A stretch of DNA of 23,085 bases from an uncultured Pseudoxanthomonas sp. (GTDB lineage Bacteria; Pseudomonadota; Gammaproteobacteria; Xanthomonadales; Xanthomonadaceae): contig CALJUL010000064.1 in the NCBI GenBank assembly GCA_937975725.1, positions 1-23,085 on the forward strand. Reading direction: 5' to 3'. The notes below the pieces were generated by a model. That model ran no database searches and had not been told where the DNA came from. It saw only the letters and a list, made by a program, of their open reading frames with translations. Of the stretch, positions 1 to 6,451 are shown in pieces. The translations under genes were made by a program, and so were the position numbers. Each line of letters begins with the position of its first letter. Position 1 is the stretch's first letter.

Positions 1-47
1 GTGGCGGCGGCATGTCCGGAGGCGGCGGCGCCTCGGGGAGCTGGTGA
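1..47 (+). CDS. C-terminal tail of a TPM-domain membrane protein (5' end outside window)
   Basis: Reading from base 3, the frame gives GGGMSGGGGASGSW followed by TGA at 45-47. A glycine-rich tail ending in a Gly-Ser-Trp-type motif is typical of the C-terminus of YgcG-type TPM-domain proteins, where it follows a transmembrane helix. The next gene is itself a TPM-domain gene and starts inside this stop codon (TGATG), as expected for a tandem, translationally coupled TPM pair, often found after lemA in xanthomonads. Only 14 codons are visible, so the identification rests on tail composition and neighbour. Confidence 0.6.
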   Translation, partial: GGGMSGGGGASGSW

Positions 48-538
48 TGCGGCTGCTGCGCCACCTGTTCGCCCCGTCTTCGCGCCGGTTGTTCCCGGAA
101 GACAGCCTGCCCCGGATCACCGCCGCCATCGCCGAGGGCGAGCGCCGCCATCGCGGCGAGGTCATGTTCGCGGTGGAATCGGATCTGCCCCTCGGCGCCG
201 TGCTATCCGGCATGCAGGCCCGCGAGCGCGCACGGGAGGTGTTCGCGCGTCTGCGCACTTGGGACACCGAGGCCAACAACGGCGTGCTGGTGTACCTGCT
301 GCTGGCCGACCACCGCATCGAGATCGTGGCCGACCGCGGCCTGGCCGGCCGCGTCGACGACGGCCAGTGGCGGCAGGTTTGCGGGCTCATCGAGGACGGC
401 ATGCGCGCCGGCCGCGCCGAGCAGGCCGTGATCGACGGCATCGCCGCCGTCTCCGGCCTGCTGGCCGCGCACTACCCGCAGGTCGACGGACAACCCGACG
501 AAGACGAACTGCCCAACCGCCCGCAGCTCCTCGATTGA
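47..538 (+). CDS. TPM-domain protein, soluble paralogue
   Basis: A 163-residue protein made almost wholly of a TPM domain (formerly DUF477). Visible elements are an N-terminal helix with PRITAAIAEGERRHRGEVMF, then a strand run NNGVLVYLLLADHRIEIVADRGL, and a C-terminal helix with the GRAEQAVIDGI pattern seen in the family. It has no signal peptide and no clear membrane helix, unlike the upstream paralogue with its Gly-rich tail. I chose ATG 47 over in-frame GTG 44 because it overlaps the preceding TGA (TGATG) and has GGGGAG at 35-40 as ribosome-binding site. TPM domains have been linked to acid phosphatase activity in plants and to photosystem II repair, but the bacterial role is poorly defined; a membrane or envelope role beside the partner gene is inference. 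Confidence 0.8.
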   Translation: MRLLRHLFAPSSRRLFPEDSLPRITAAIAEGERRHRGEVMFAVESDLPLGAVLSGMQARERAREVFARLRTWDTEANNGVLVYLLLADHRIEIVADRGLAGRVDDGQWRQVCGLIEDGMRAGRAEQAVIDGIAAVSGLLAAHYPQVDGQPDEDELPNRPQLLD

Positions 539-543
539 TCCAT

Positions 544-626
544 GCAGAAGTGCTTCGGCCTCGACGCCTTTCGGCCCGGCATTCCGGATGCCGGAGGCCC
601 GCGGTCGCGGCTGAAGCCGCTGCTAC
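544..626. repeat. Inverted pair of GTAG-type palindromes, copy 1 (decayed left unit)
   Basis: The left unit (544-565) is a decayed form of the GTAGGAGGGGCTTCGGCCCC type. The right unit (601-626) is its inverse, ending GCCGCTGCTAC, so the pair forms a large hairpin. Between them is a smaller palindrome, CCGGCAT-TCCGG-ATGCCGG at 576-594. The architecture matches REP/SMAG elements (short palindrome with a GTAG head, in inverted pairs) known from Stenotrophomonas and pseudomonads. The family assignment is from pattern only. Confidence 0.8.
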
Positions 627-665
627 ACCAGCGGCGCCGGCTCCGGCCCTCGCAGATTCGCCTTT

Positions 666-749
666 GTAGGAGGGGCTTCGGCCCCGACGCCTTTCGGTCC
701 GGCATTCCGGATACTGGATGTCCGCGGTCACGGCTGAAGCCGCTCTTAC
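666..749. repeat. Inverted pair of GTAG-type palindromes, copy 2
   Basis: The left unit GTAGGAGGGGCTTCGGCCCC starts at 666 and continues to 688. The inverse unit ends at 749 with CTGAAGCCGCTCTTAC. The spacer (689-723) is nearly the same sequence as the spacer of the preceding copy (566-600), so the two pairs are a tandem duplication with a period of about 122 bp. The palindrome in the spacer is weakened here (ATACTGG in place of ATGCCGG). The duplication fills most of the gap before lgt. Confidence 0.85.
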
Positions 750-790
750 GGCAGGTTCCGCTGCATCCTCCATGCGCGGACGCGGTGGGG

Positions 791-796
791 CAGAAT
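791..796 (+). promoter_or_regulatory. Possible -10 box for lgt
   Basis: CAGAAT lies 30 nt upstream of the chosen lgt ATG, just after the repeat array and resembling the TAGAAT hexamers found before other genes here. No convincing -35 is visible at 16-18 nt. This is weak evidence on its own. Confidence 0.3.
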
Positions 797-826
797 AGCG
801 GCTCCCCACCGGCGATGCCGAGGCGC

Positions 827-1714
827 ATGATCTACCTCCACCAGATCGATCCGATCATCTTTTCCCTGGGGCCGGGGAAGCTGCACTGGTACGGCCTGAT
901 GTACCTGCTGGCGTTCGCGATGGCCTGGTGGCTGGGCCGGCGGCGCGCGGCGGAAGGGCGCCTGCCCGGGGTGGACGCCAACGCGTTCTCCGACCTGATG
1001 TTCTACGGGATGCTCGGCGTGGTGCTGGGCGGTCGCATCGGCTACGTGCTGTTCTACGGCTTCGGTACGTTCATGGAGAACCCGCTGTCGATCTTCAAGG
1101 TCTGGGAAGGCGGCATGAGCTTCCACGGCGGCCTGCTGGGGGTGATGGCGGCGGCGCTGTGGTGGTCGCGCAGGTACCGGCTGCATTTCTTCGACACCAT
1201 GGATTTCGTCGCGCCGCTGGCCGCGCCGGGGCTGGGCTTCGGCCGCCTGGGCAACTTCATCGGCGCCGAGCTGTGGGGCAAGTACACGCACGCGGACTGG
1301 GGCGTGATCTTCCCGACCGACCCCGCGCTGCGCAGCCTGGACGCGCTGCAATTGCAGGCGCAGTACGCCGCCGGCGCGCTGGACCAGTACGCGCGCCATC
1401 CTTCGCAGTTGTACCAGGCATTCCTGGAGGGGCTGGTGATGTTCGTGGTGCTGTGGACGGTCTCGCGCAAGCCGCGGCCGCGCTACACCCTCTCCGGGCT
1501 GTTCGCGCTGATGTACGGCGTGTTCCGCTTCGCCGTTGAATTCGTGCGCGTGCCCGACGAGGGCCACTACGTGGCCTGGGACTGGTTGACCAAGGGCCAG
1601 ATCCTCAGCGTGCCGTTGGTGCTGCTGGGCCTGTACCTGCTGTGGCTCTCGCGCCGCTCGCCCACGCTGCATCCCGTTCCCGCCGCGCCGGCAGCAGGCA
1701 AGGAGTCCGCATGA
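827..1714 (+). CDS. lgt: Prolipoprotein diacylglyceryl transferase
   Basis: A 295-residue polytopic inner-membrane enzyme. It transfers diacylglycerol from phosphatidylglycerol to the lipobox cysteine of prolipoproteins, the first step of lipoprotein maturation. The N-terminus (MIYLHQIDPIIFSLGP), GGMSFHGG, the Lgt signature GRLGNFIGAELWG, HPSQLYQ and the late EFVRVPDEG motif carry the family's conserved His, Arg and Asn residues. I chose ATG 827 because family members begin at this point; an in-frame ATG at 815 (MPRRMIYL) is the alternative, and neither has a strong ribosome-binding site. Its stop overlaps the thyA start (ATGA at 1711-1714), so the two are translationally coupled. Two predicted lipoproteins elsewhere in the window would be substrates. 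Confidence 0.97.
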   Translation: MIYLHQIDPIIFSLGPGKLHWYGLMYLLAFAMAWWLGRRRAAEGRLPGVDANAFSDLMFYGMLGVVLGGRIGYVLFYGFGTFMENPLSIFKVWEGGMSFHGGLLGVMAAALWWSRRYRLHFFDTMDFVAPLAAPGLGFGRLGNFIGAELWGKYTHADWGVIFPTDPALRSLDALQLQAQYAAGALDQYARHPSQLYQAFLEGLVMFVVLWTVSRKPRPRYTLSGLFALMYGVFRFAVEFVRVPDEGHYVAWDWLTKGQILSVPLVLLGLYLLWLSRRSPTLHPVPAAPAAGKESA

Positions 1715-2505
1715 AGCAATACCTGGACCTGCTGCGCCACGTGCTGGAGCAGGGCGCCGAGAAATCCGACCGCACCGGCACCGGCACGCGCAGCGTGTTC
1801 GGCTGGCAGATGCGCTTCGACCTGGGCGAAGGCTTCCCGCTGGTGACGACGAAGAAGCTGCACCTGCGCTCGATCGTGCACGAACTGCTGTGGTTCCTGA
1901 AGGGTGAGACCAACATCGCCTACCTGAAGGACAACAAGGTCAGCATCTGGGACGAATGGGCCGATGCCGACGGCGAACTCGGCCCGGTATACGGCAAGCA
2001 GTGGCGGCGCTGGGCCACGGCCGACGGCGGCGAGATCGACCAGATCAGGTGGGTGGTCGAGGAGATCAAGCGCAACCCGGATTCGCGCCGGCTGATCGTC
2101 TCGGCCTGGAACGTGGCCGACCTGCCGAAGATGGCGCTGATGCCGTGCCACACGATGTTCCAGTTCTACGTGGTGGACGGGAAATTGAGTTGCCAGTTGT
2201 ACCAGCGCAGCGGCGACATCTTCCTGGGCGTGCCGTTCAACATCGCCAGCTACGCGCTGCTGACCCACATGGTGGCGCAGGCCTGCGGGCTGGGCGTGGG
2301 CGATTTCGTGCACACGCTGGGCGACGCGCACCTGTATTCCAACCACTACGAACAGGCGCGCGAACAGTTGTCGCGCACGCCGCGCGCGCTGCCCAGGCTG
2401 CGCCTGGACCCCGGTGTCACCGACCTGTTCGCCTTCGGCTACGACGACATCGCCATCGAAGGCTACGAACCGCACCCGGCGATCAAGGCGCCGGTGGCGG
2501 TGTAA
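1711..2505 (+). CDS. thyA: Thymidylate synthase
   Basis: A 264-residue cytosolic enzyme that methylates dUMP to dTMP using methylene-tetrahydrofolate and releases dihydrofolate. The length equals that of E. coli ThyA. The nucleophile is Cys146 in MPCHTMFQFYV; the dUMP-binding CQLYQRSGDIFLGVPFNIA, the HLYSNH motif and the terminal IKAPVAV are all present. AGGAG at 1701-1705 precedes the ATG by 5 nt, and the start overlaps the lgt stop by 4 nt. folA follows two genes on, so producer and recycler of dihydrofolate are transcribed together. Confidence 0.98.
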   Translation: MKQYLDLLRHVLEQGAEKSDRTGTGTRSVFGWQMRFDLGEGFPLVTTKKLHLRSIVHELLWFLKGETNIAYLKDNKVSIWDEWADADGELGPVYGKQWRRWATADGGEIDQIRWVVEEIKRNPDSRRLIVSAWNVADLPKMALMPCHTMFQFYVVDGKLSCQLYQRSGDIFLGVPFNIASYALLTHMVAQACGLGVGDFVHTLGDAHLYSNHYEQAREQLSRTPRALPRLRLDPGVTDLFAFGYDDIAIEGYEPHPAIKAPVAV

Positions 2506-2594
2506 CCAGTGTGAGTCGGATTTCTCAGCCACGGAGACGGGCGCTGCGCAGGCTGGTCCTGCCCGCGTCGGGCCGTCGAGAGAGGAAACCCGCC

Positions 2595-2906
2595 ATGTCG
2601 CTGTCGAAGTATTCCCGCAAGGCGCGCGAGAAGTTCGCCGATCACCTGTTCTCCCTGGCCACCTCGCTGGTGACCGGTTTCGCCACGGTCATCCTGATCG
2701 CGCCGCTGGGGCTGGCGTTGTCGGCGCTGTTCCGGCCGGGCGACGAAACCGAGGGCTTCTTTGAAGCGCTGGTCACGATCCCGCCGTTGGAAGGAGCGAT
2801 GTTCGTGGCGATCTACCTGGCCGTCGTGTGGCTGTCCGTGAGCGCGCGGACGCAGGCGATGAAGATCTACACCGAACTGTATCCGGACCGATGCGCATCT
2901 CCCTGA
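2595..2906 (+). CDS. Small two-helix membrane protein of unknown function
   Basis: A 103-residue protein not recognised beyond its topology. A basic, amphipathic N-terminus (SKYSRKAREKFADH) leads into a first hydrophobic helix at about residues 21-46 (containing VTGFATVILIAPLGLAL). A polar loop with DETEG follows, then a second helix at about 67-86 (AMFVAIYLAVVWLSV). AGGAAA at 2583-2588 precedes the ATG. The gene ends 16 nt inside folA in another frame, which suggests a stable, co-translated arrangement. Both ends have charged residues outside the helices, consistent with cytoplasmic N- and C-termini. Nothing in the sequence indicates a link to folate metabolism. Confidence 0.75.
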   Translation: MSLSKYSRKAREKFADHLFSLATSLVTGFATVILIAPLGLALSALFRPGDETEGFFEALVTIPPLEGAMFVAIYLAVVWLSVSARTQAMKIYTELYPDRCASP

Positions 2907-3400
2907 TCGCCGCCCTCGACCGCCACCGCGCCATCGGCCGCGACAACGACCTGCCGTGGCGACTGCCCGACGACCTCAGGCGCTTCAAGGCGCTGACGCT
3001 GGGCAAGCCGGTGCTGATGGGGCGCAGGACCGCAGAGTCGCTCGGGCGCGCGCTGCCCGGGCGGCCCAACCTGGTGCTGACCCGCAGCGGCCGGGTGCCG
3101 TTCGACGGCATGCGGGCGATGGCGTCGGTGGAAGATGCCCTGCGCTTCGCCGCCGAACACGGTGCCGATGAGTTGTGCGTGATCGGCGGCGCGGAAATCT
3201 ATGCGCTGACCCTGCCGCTGGCCGACGCGTTGCACCTCACCCACGTCGATACCGTGGTGGTGGATGCCGATGCCTTCTTCCCGGCGTTCGATCCGTCCCG
3301 CTGGCGCGCCGGCGCGCCGGAGCCGCACCCTGCCGACGCGAAGCATGCCTTCGGCTTCGCCTTCGTCGACTATGAGCGCCTGCCTCCGCGGACGCCGTAG
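2891..3400 (+). CDS. folA: Dihydrofolate reductase
   Basis: A 169-residue enzyme that reduces dihydrofolate to tetrahydrofolate with NADPH, closing the cycle opened by ThyA upstream. The N-terminus ISLIAALDRHRAIGRDNDLP, the substrate-binding WRLPDDLRRFK (acidic residue in place of E. coli Asp27), KPVLMGRRTAESLG for NADPH binding, and CVIGGAEIY are all family hallmarks. The ATG lies within the last codons of the upstream membrane-protein gene. The stop codon TAG (3398-3400) is part of the GTAGGAG head of a repeat element, so the last residues or the stop may have been set by insertion of that repeat. The trimethoprim target fold appears intact. Confidence 0.97.
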   Translation: MRISLIAALDRHRAIGRDNDLPWRLPDDLRRFKALTLGKPVLMGRRTAESLGRALPGRPNLVLTRSGRVPFDGMRAMASVEDALRFAAEHGADELCVIGGAEIYALTLPLADALHLTHVDTVVVDADAFFPAFDPSRWRAGAPEPHPADAKHAFGFAFVDYERLPPRTP

Positions 3401-3560
3401 GAGCGACGTAAGTCGCGACCGCGGCAACAAGGCAAACGCAGGCCACGGATCGCGCGGATCAACACGGATGAAGCCATTGCAGCTTCTATCCGCGTTCATC
3501 CGTGCGATCCGCGGCGAATGATTCCTTAGGGCGTGCGGTCGCGACTCACGTCGCTCCTAC
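3397..3560. repeat. Composite inverted repeat between convergent folA and DUF1287 gene
   Basis: The outer arms are 26-nt units at 3397-3422 and 3535-3560, inverted relative to each other and differing at one position. Each begins GTAGGAGCGAC and contains its own small hairpin (GCGAC-GTAA/GTGA-GTCGC). The GTAG head supplies TAG stop codons on both strands: folA at 3398-3400 and the DUF1287 gene at 3557-3559. This matches REP/SMAG architecture. Transcribed from either side, the pair can fold into a long hairpin and could act as a bidirectional terminator or mRNA-stabilising structure; that role is inference. Confidence 0.9.
3442..3515. repeat. CGGAT-rich inverted repeat nested inside the composite element
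   Basis: The left arm 3442-3473 (beginning GCCACGGATCGCGCGGAT) and right arm 3483-3515 (ending GTGCGATCCGCGGC) are imperfect inverse copies, separated by only 9 nt. Within each arm the pentamer CGGAT (or its complement ATCCG) recurs about every 9-12 nt. The element is unrelated in sequence to the flanking GTAG-type units. Similar ATCCGTG-containing repeats are familiar from intergenic regions of diverse bacteria; no encoded product is visible. Confidence 0.75.
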
Positions 3561-4210
3561 AGAGGCGACGCGGGGTGCCGGTAGTGGCCGATGATGGCGC
3601 GCTGGAACAGGATGTCGTCTTCCCGGGTGCCGGCGCCGATGTTGTGGATCACCAGCGGTGTGCCGTCGTAGGCGCGGCGGTCGGAGACGATGCCGACGTG
3701 CAGCAGGCCGTTGCCGGCGAGCTTCCACGCCACGATGTCGCCGGGGGCGAAGGCGTCGGCCTGGATGCGCAGCGGGCGGTCCCAGCCCTGGCGCTCGAAC
3801 CAGCGCATCTGGTTGGGTACGCGCCGGTGGTCGATGCTGCGGTCCGGCCGCCGCGCTCCCCATTGCTGCGGATACGCGGCGAAATGGGCGCGCATGTCCT
3901 CGTGGATCGCCTGTTGCAGGTCCAGCCCCTGCGTGCGCAGTGCGCGGATCACCACGTCGGTGCAGACGCCGCGGTCGGCGGGCACGTCGCCGCCCGGATA
4001 GGACAGGTTGAAATACGCGGGGTCGTAGCTGCGCACCACGCCGATCTGCGCGCGCGCGGCCGCGACCAAGGGGGGCGACGGCGTGTCCGGTAGCGCAGCC
4101 GCCACGGCCGGCGATGCGTCCCCGTGCGCACCGCCCGTGGGTGTGTCGCCGCGGCAGGCGGCCAGTCCGGCCAAGGCGAGGCACAGCAGGAAGGACTGCG
4201 CCGGCCGCAT
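3557..4210 (-). CDS. DUF1287 lipoprotein (YijF-like, NlpC/P60-type fold predicted)
   Basis: A 217-residue exported protein. The N-terminus MRPAQSFLLCLALAGLAAC is a lipoprotein signal with lipobox LAAC, lipid cysteine Cys19. The body carries the DUF1287 core: RSYDPAYFNLSYPGGDVP, DRGVCTDVVIRALR with Cys83 as candidate nucleophile, IDHRRVPNQ, then FAPGDIVAWKL and LLHVGIVSD with a candidate catalytic His. This Cys/His layout resembles amidase-type NlpC/P60 proteins, but the reaction of DUF1287 proteins is not established to my knowledge. The gene begins 5 bp after apaH and is the last gene of the lptD-to-apaH run; in E. coli apaH faces folA directly. The TAG stop lies in a repeat element. Confidence 0.85.
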   Translation of the reverse strand: MRPAQSFLLCLALAGLAACRGDTPTGGAHGDASPAVAAALPDTPSPPLVAAARAQIGVVRSYDPAYFNLSYPGGDVPADRGVCTDVVIRALRTQGLDLQQAIHEDMRAHFAAYPQQWGARRPDRSIDHRRVPNQMRWFERQGWDRPLRIQADAFAPGDIVAWKLAGNGLLHVGIVSDRRAYDGTPLVIHNIGAGTREDDILFQRAIIGHYRHPASPL

Positions 4211-4215
4211 CGTCT

Positions 4216-5070
4216 TCAATCCTTGGGCAACTCGCCCTTGGGCGGTGGCGGCACGTCGCGCCCCGGCACCTGCACGATGCGCAGTTCGTCGGTATCCAGT
4301 TGCAGCGCGGTGAGCTTGCCGCCCCATACCGCGCCGGTGTCGATGGCGTGCACGCCGTGGCCGATCATCAGGCCCAGCGTGGACCAGTGGCCGCAGACGA
4401 TCTTCAGGTCGCGCTCGGCGCGGCCGGGCACTTCGTACCAGGGATACAGGCCCTGCGCCTGTCGGCCCGGCGCGCCCTTCTCCTCGATCGCCATGCGCCC
4501 GCGCGGCGTGCAGTAGCGCATGCGCGTGAGCACGTTGATGATGGCGCGCGCGCGGTCGTGGCCGGACAGGTGCGGCGCCCAGTTGGGCTTGTCGCCGTAC
4601 ATGTTGCGGAACAGCTTGCGGTAGCCGTCGCCGTGGAGCTGCCGCTCGACCTCGCGCGCGTACTTCTCGGCCAGGGTGGTGGTCCACTTCGGCGCCAGGC
4701 CGGCGTGCACCATCATCCAGCCCAGTTCGCGGTCCATGTGCAGCAGTTCGCGCGTGCGCAGCCAGTCCAGCAGGGGGCGCGCGTCGTCGGCCAGCACCAC
4801 GCGCTGCAGGTCGGGATTGACCTTGCGCTGCTCCTCCGGCGAGCGCTCGCCGATGGCCAGCAGCGACAGGTCGTGGTTGCCCAGCACCACTTCGCAATGG
4901 TCGCGCAGCGAATGCACCAGCCGCAGCGTTTCCAGCGACTGTCCGCCGCGGTTGACCAGGTCGCCGCAGAACCACAGGCGGTCGCGGGCCGGGTCGAAGC
5001 GCAGCTTCTCCAGCAGGCGCTGCGTCGCGTCGTAGCACCCTTGCAGGTCGCCGATGGCCCAGACACTCAT
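4216..5070 (-). CDS. apaH: Symmetrical bis(5'-nucleosyl)-tetraphosphatase
   Basis: A 284-residue metallophosphatase that splits Ap4A symmetrically into two ADP. It can also remove Np4 caps from mRNA 5' ends in E. coli. PPP-family motifs are in order: GDLQG at residues 7-11, GDLVNRGG, then GNHDLSLLAIG. The later PLLDWLRTREL, VHAGLAPKW and VCGHWSTLGL are ApaH-specific. It starts 10 bp after apaG; GAGG overlapping the apaG stop region serves as ribosome-binding site. Length and synteny match the family. Confidence 0.96.
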   Translation of the reverse strand: MSVWAIGDLQGCYDATQRLLEKLRFDPARDRLWFCGDLVNRGGQSLETLRLVHSLRDHCEVVLGNHDLSLLAIGERSPEEQRKVNPDLQRVVLADDARPLLDWLRTRELLHMDRELGWMMVHAGLAPKWTTTLAEKYAREVERQLHGDGYRKLFRNMYGDKPNWAPHLSGHDRARAIINVLTRMRYCTPRGRMAIEEKGAPGRQAQGLYPWYEVPGRAERDLKIVCGHWSTLGLMIGHGVHAIDTGAVWGGKLTALQLDTDELRIVQVPGRDVPPPPKGELPKD

Positions 5071-5080
5071 CGGGCCGGCC

Positions 5081-5461
5081 TCAATGCAGCGTCCGCGGGA
5101 TGGACAGGGTGAAGGGCGCGATGGGGGCGTCGAAGCGGGTGCCGTCGTCGGCGAGCATGTCGTAGCGTCCCTGCATGGTGCCCAGCGCGGTCTCCAGCAC
5201 CGCGCCGGAGGTGTAGCGGAAATCCTCGCCCGGCCGCAGCCAGGGCTGCTCGCCGACCACGCCTTCGCCCTCGACTTCCTGCACCTTGCCGTTGGCGTCG
5301 GTGATCACCCAGTGCCGGCGCAGCAACTGGGCGGGCACGCGGCCGCGGTTGTGGATGCGGATGGTGTAGGCGAACACGTAGCGGCCGTCCTCCGGCGCGG
5401 ACTGCTCGTCCAGGAAGCGCGTGGCGACGTCGACGTCGATGGCGTAGTCGGGGGAATCCAT
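5081..5461 (-). CDS. apaG: ApaG protein (DUF525)
   Basis: A 126-residue single-domain protein with an immunoglobulin-like beta fold. The family motifs are YVFAYTIRIHNRG, LLRRHWVITDANG, EVEGEGVVGEQPWLRPGE and FRYTSGAVLETALGTMQG. The last two contain the conserved pattern shared with F-box protein Fbxo3 in eukaryotes; in bacteria the gene sits with apaH and is often implicated in Co2+ tolerance, with unclear biochemistry. The ATG at 5461 has no Shine-Dalgarno sequence. A -10-like TACACT ends 6 nt before it, suggesting a start at or near the transcript end. Confidence 0.95.
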   Translation of the reverse strand: MDSPDYAIDVDVATRFLDEQSAPEDGRYVFAYTIRIHNRGRVPAQLLRRHWVITDANGKVQEVEGEGVVGEQPWLRPGEDFRYTSGAVLETALGTMQGRYDMLADDGTRFDAPIAPFTLSIPRTLH

Positions 5462-5467
5462 GCCCGC

Positions 5468-5473
5468 AGTGTA
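5468..5473 (-). promoter_or_regulatory. Candidate -10 for a leaderless apaG transcript
   Basis: On the minus strand TACACT lies exactly 6 nt before the apaG ATG, so a start 7 nt downstream of the hexamer would coincide with the A of ATG. The 6-nt gap is GCGGGC with no ribosome-binding site. No clear -35 is seen. The 80-bp gap after rsmA leaves room for a separate promoter. Confidence 0.35.
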
Positions 5474-5541
5474 TTCAATGGGGTGTCAAAGCGGAAACGC
5501 GGCGCGCGCCGGCGCGGCCCGGAGGCGGTGCAGGCCGCCGC

Positions 5542-6330
5542 TCAGGCGTCGGCGGCGACGTTGGCAAGGCGGATGAAATCCGCCACCGCCACCTGCTCGG
5601 CGCGCACGTCCGGGCGCAGGCCGGCGGCCTCGATCTGCTCCGGCGTGCAGGTGCCGGACAGGGCGTTGCGCAGGGTCTTGCGGCGCTGCCCGAAGGCCGC
5701 GCGCACCACCGCCTCGAAGCGCGCGTGGTCGGCGATGCCGATGGCGGCGGCGTCGCGCGGCACCAGCCGGGCCACCGCCGAATCCACCTTCGGCGGCGGG
5801 CGGAACGCGCCCGGCGGCACCACGAACAGCGAGACGACCGTGCAGTACGCCTGCAGCATCACGCTGAGGCGGCCGTACACCTTGCTGCCCGGCCCGGCGG
5901 CCATGCGGTCCACGACTTCCTTCTGCAGCATGAAGACCATGTCGCGGATCGCGTCCGCGTGCGCGATGGCGTGGAACAGGATCGGCGAGGACAGGTTGTA
6001 GGGCAGGTTGCCGACCAGGCGCAGCTTTTCGCCGCCGGCCAGCTTGCCGAAGTCCACGTCGAGCACGTTCTTGTGCACGATGGTCAGCCGGCCGATGCCT
6101 TCGGAAGCTTCCATCAGCGGGGTGATCAGGTCGCGGTCGAACTCGATGGCGGTCAGTTCGCCATGGCGGCGCAGCAGCGGAAAGGTGATGGCGCCCTGGC
6201 CCGGCCCGATCTCCACCAGGCGGTCGCCCGGCTTCGGGTCCACCGCCATGATGATGCGCTCGATGTAGTGGGCATCGGTCAGGAAGTGCTGGCCGAGCGA
6301 TTTCTTGGGCGGAGCCTTGAAGTGCGACAT
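5542..6330 (-). CDS. rsmA: 16S rRNA A1518/A1519 dimethyltransferase
   Basis: A 262-residue SAM-dependent enzyme (KsgA) that dimethylates two adjacent adenines in the helix 45 loop of 16S rRNA late in 30S assembly. KKSLGQHFL near the N-terminus, the SAM motif EIGPGQGAIT, the acidic TAIEFD, the catalytic NLPYNLSSP (motif IV) and FRPPPKVDSAV are all intact. I chose ATG 6330 because MSHFKAPPKKSLGQHF fits the family start; longer upstream reading has no homology pattern. It is separated from pdxA by 320 bp holding a repeat pair, unusual within this otherwise tight cluster, and may have its own promoter. Confidence 0.97.
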   Translation of the reverse strand: MSHFKAPPKKSLGQHFLTDAHYIERIIMAVDPKPGDRLVEIGPGQGAITFPLLRRHGELTAIEFDRDLITPLMEASEGIGRLTIVHKNVLDVDFGKLAGGEKLRLVGNLPYNLSSPILFHAIAHADAIRDMVFMLQKEVVDRMAAGPGSKVYGRLSVMLQAYCTVVSLFVVPPGAFRPPPKVDSAVARLVPRDAAAIGIADHARFEAVVRAAFGQRRKTLRNALSGTCTPEQIEAAGLRPDVRAEQVAVADFIRLANVAADA

Positions 6331-6407
6331 GGGGGGAATTATGGGGGAATGCGGTGCGGGAGCGGTGAGGGGCAAGGGGGTGAGAGAGGTGAGGGGGTAA
6401 GAGGTGG
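6331..6407 (-). other. Pyrimidine-rich tract upstream of rsmA
   Basis: On the rsmA coding strand this stretch is a series of short C-runs spaced by T and A (for example CTTACCCCCTCACC). A second tract at 6619-6650, just after the pdxA stop, is pyrimidine-rich on the opposite strand, so the two flank the repeat pair in inverted orientation. Both resemble the short ATTCCCC-type low-complexity runs seen in xanthomonad intergenic DNA. No gene is visible in the 320-bp gap. Confidence 0.6.
6338..6343 (-). promoter_or_regulatory. Candidate -10 for a leaderless rsmA transcript
   Basis: The minus strand reads CATAAT, then seven pyrimidines (TCCCCCC), then the rsmA ATG. The hexamer is one mismatch from TATAAT and sits 7 nt before the start codon, and the C-run cannot act as a Shine-Dalgarno sequence. 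A transcript start at the ATG or one nt before it is predicted. No convincing -35. Confidence 0.4.
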
Positions 6408-6451
6408 CGTCCGCTCGTTGAGGAAGGCTTGGGCTGTGTCGCAGGAACCCT

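Noticed and set aside
544..749. CRISPR-like array suggested by regularly spaced repeats before lgt
   Set aside because: There are just two copies, the spacers are themselves near-identical, the units are inverted pairs, and no cas gene is present.
542..826. N-terminal extension of lgt from 542
   Set aside because: The frame runs through the REP-like repeats and encodes no Lgt-like sequence; family members begin at MIYLH.
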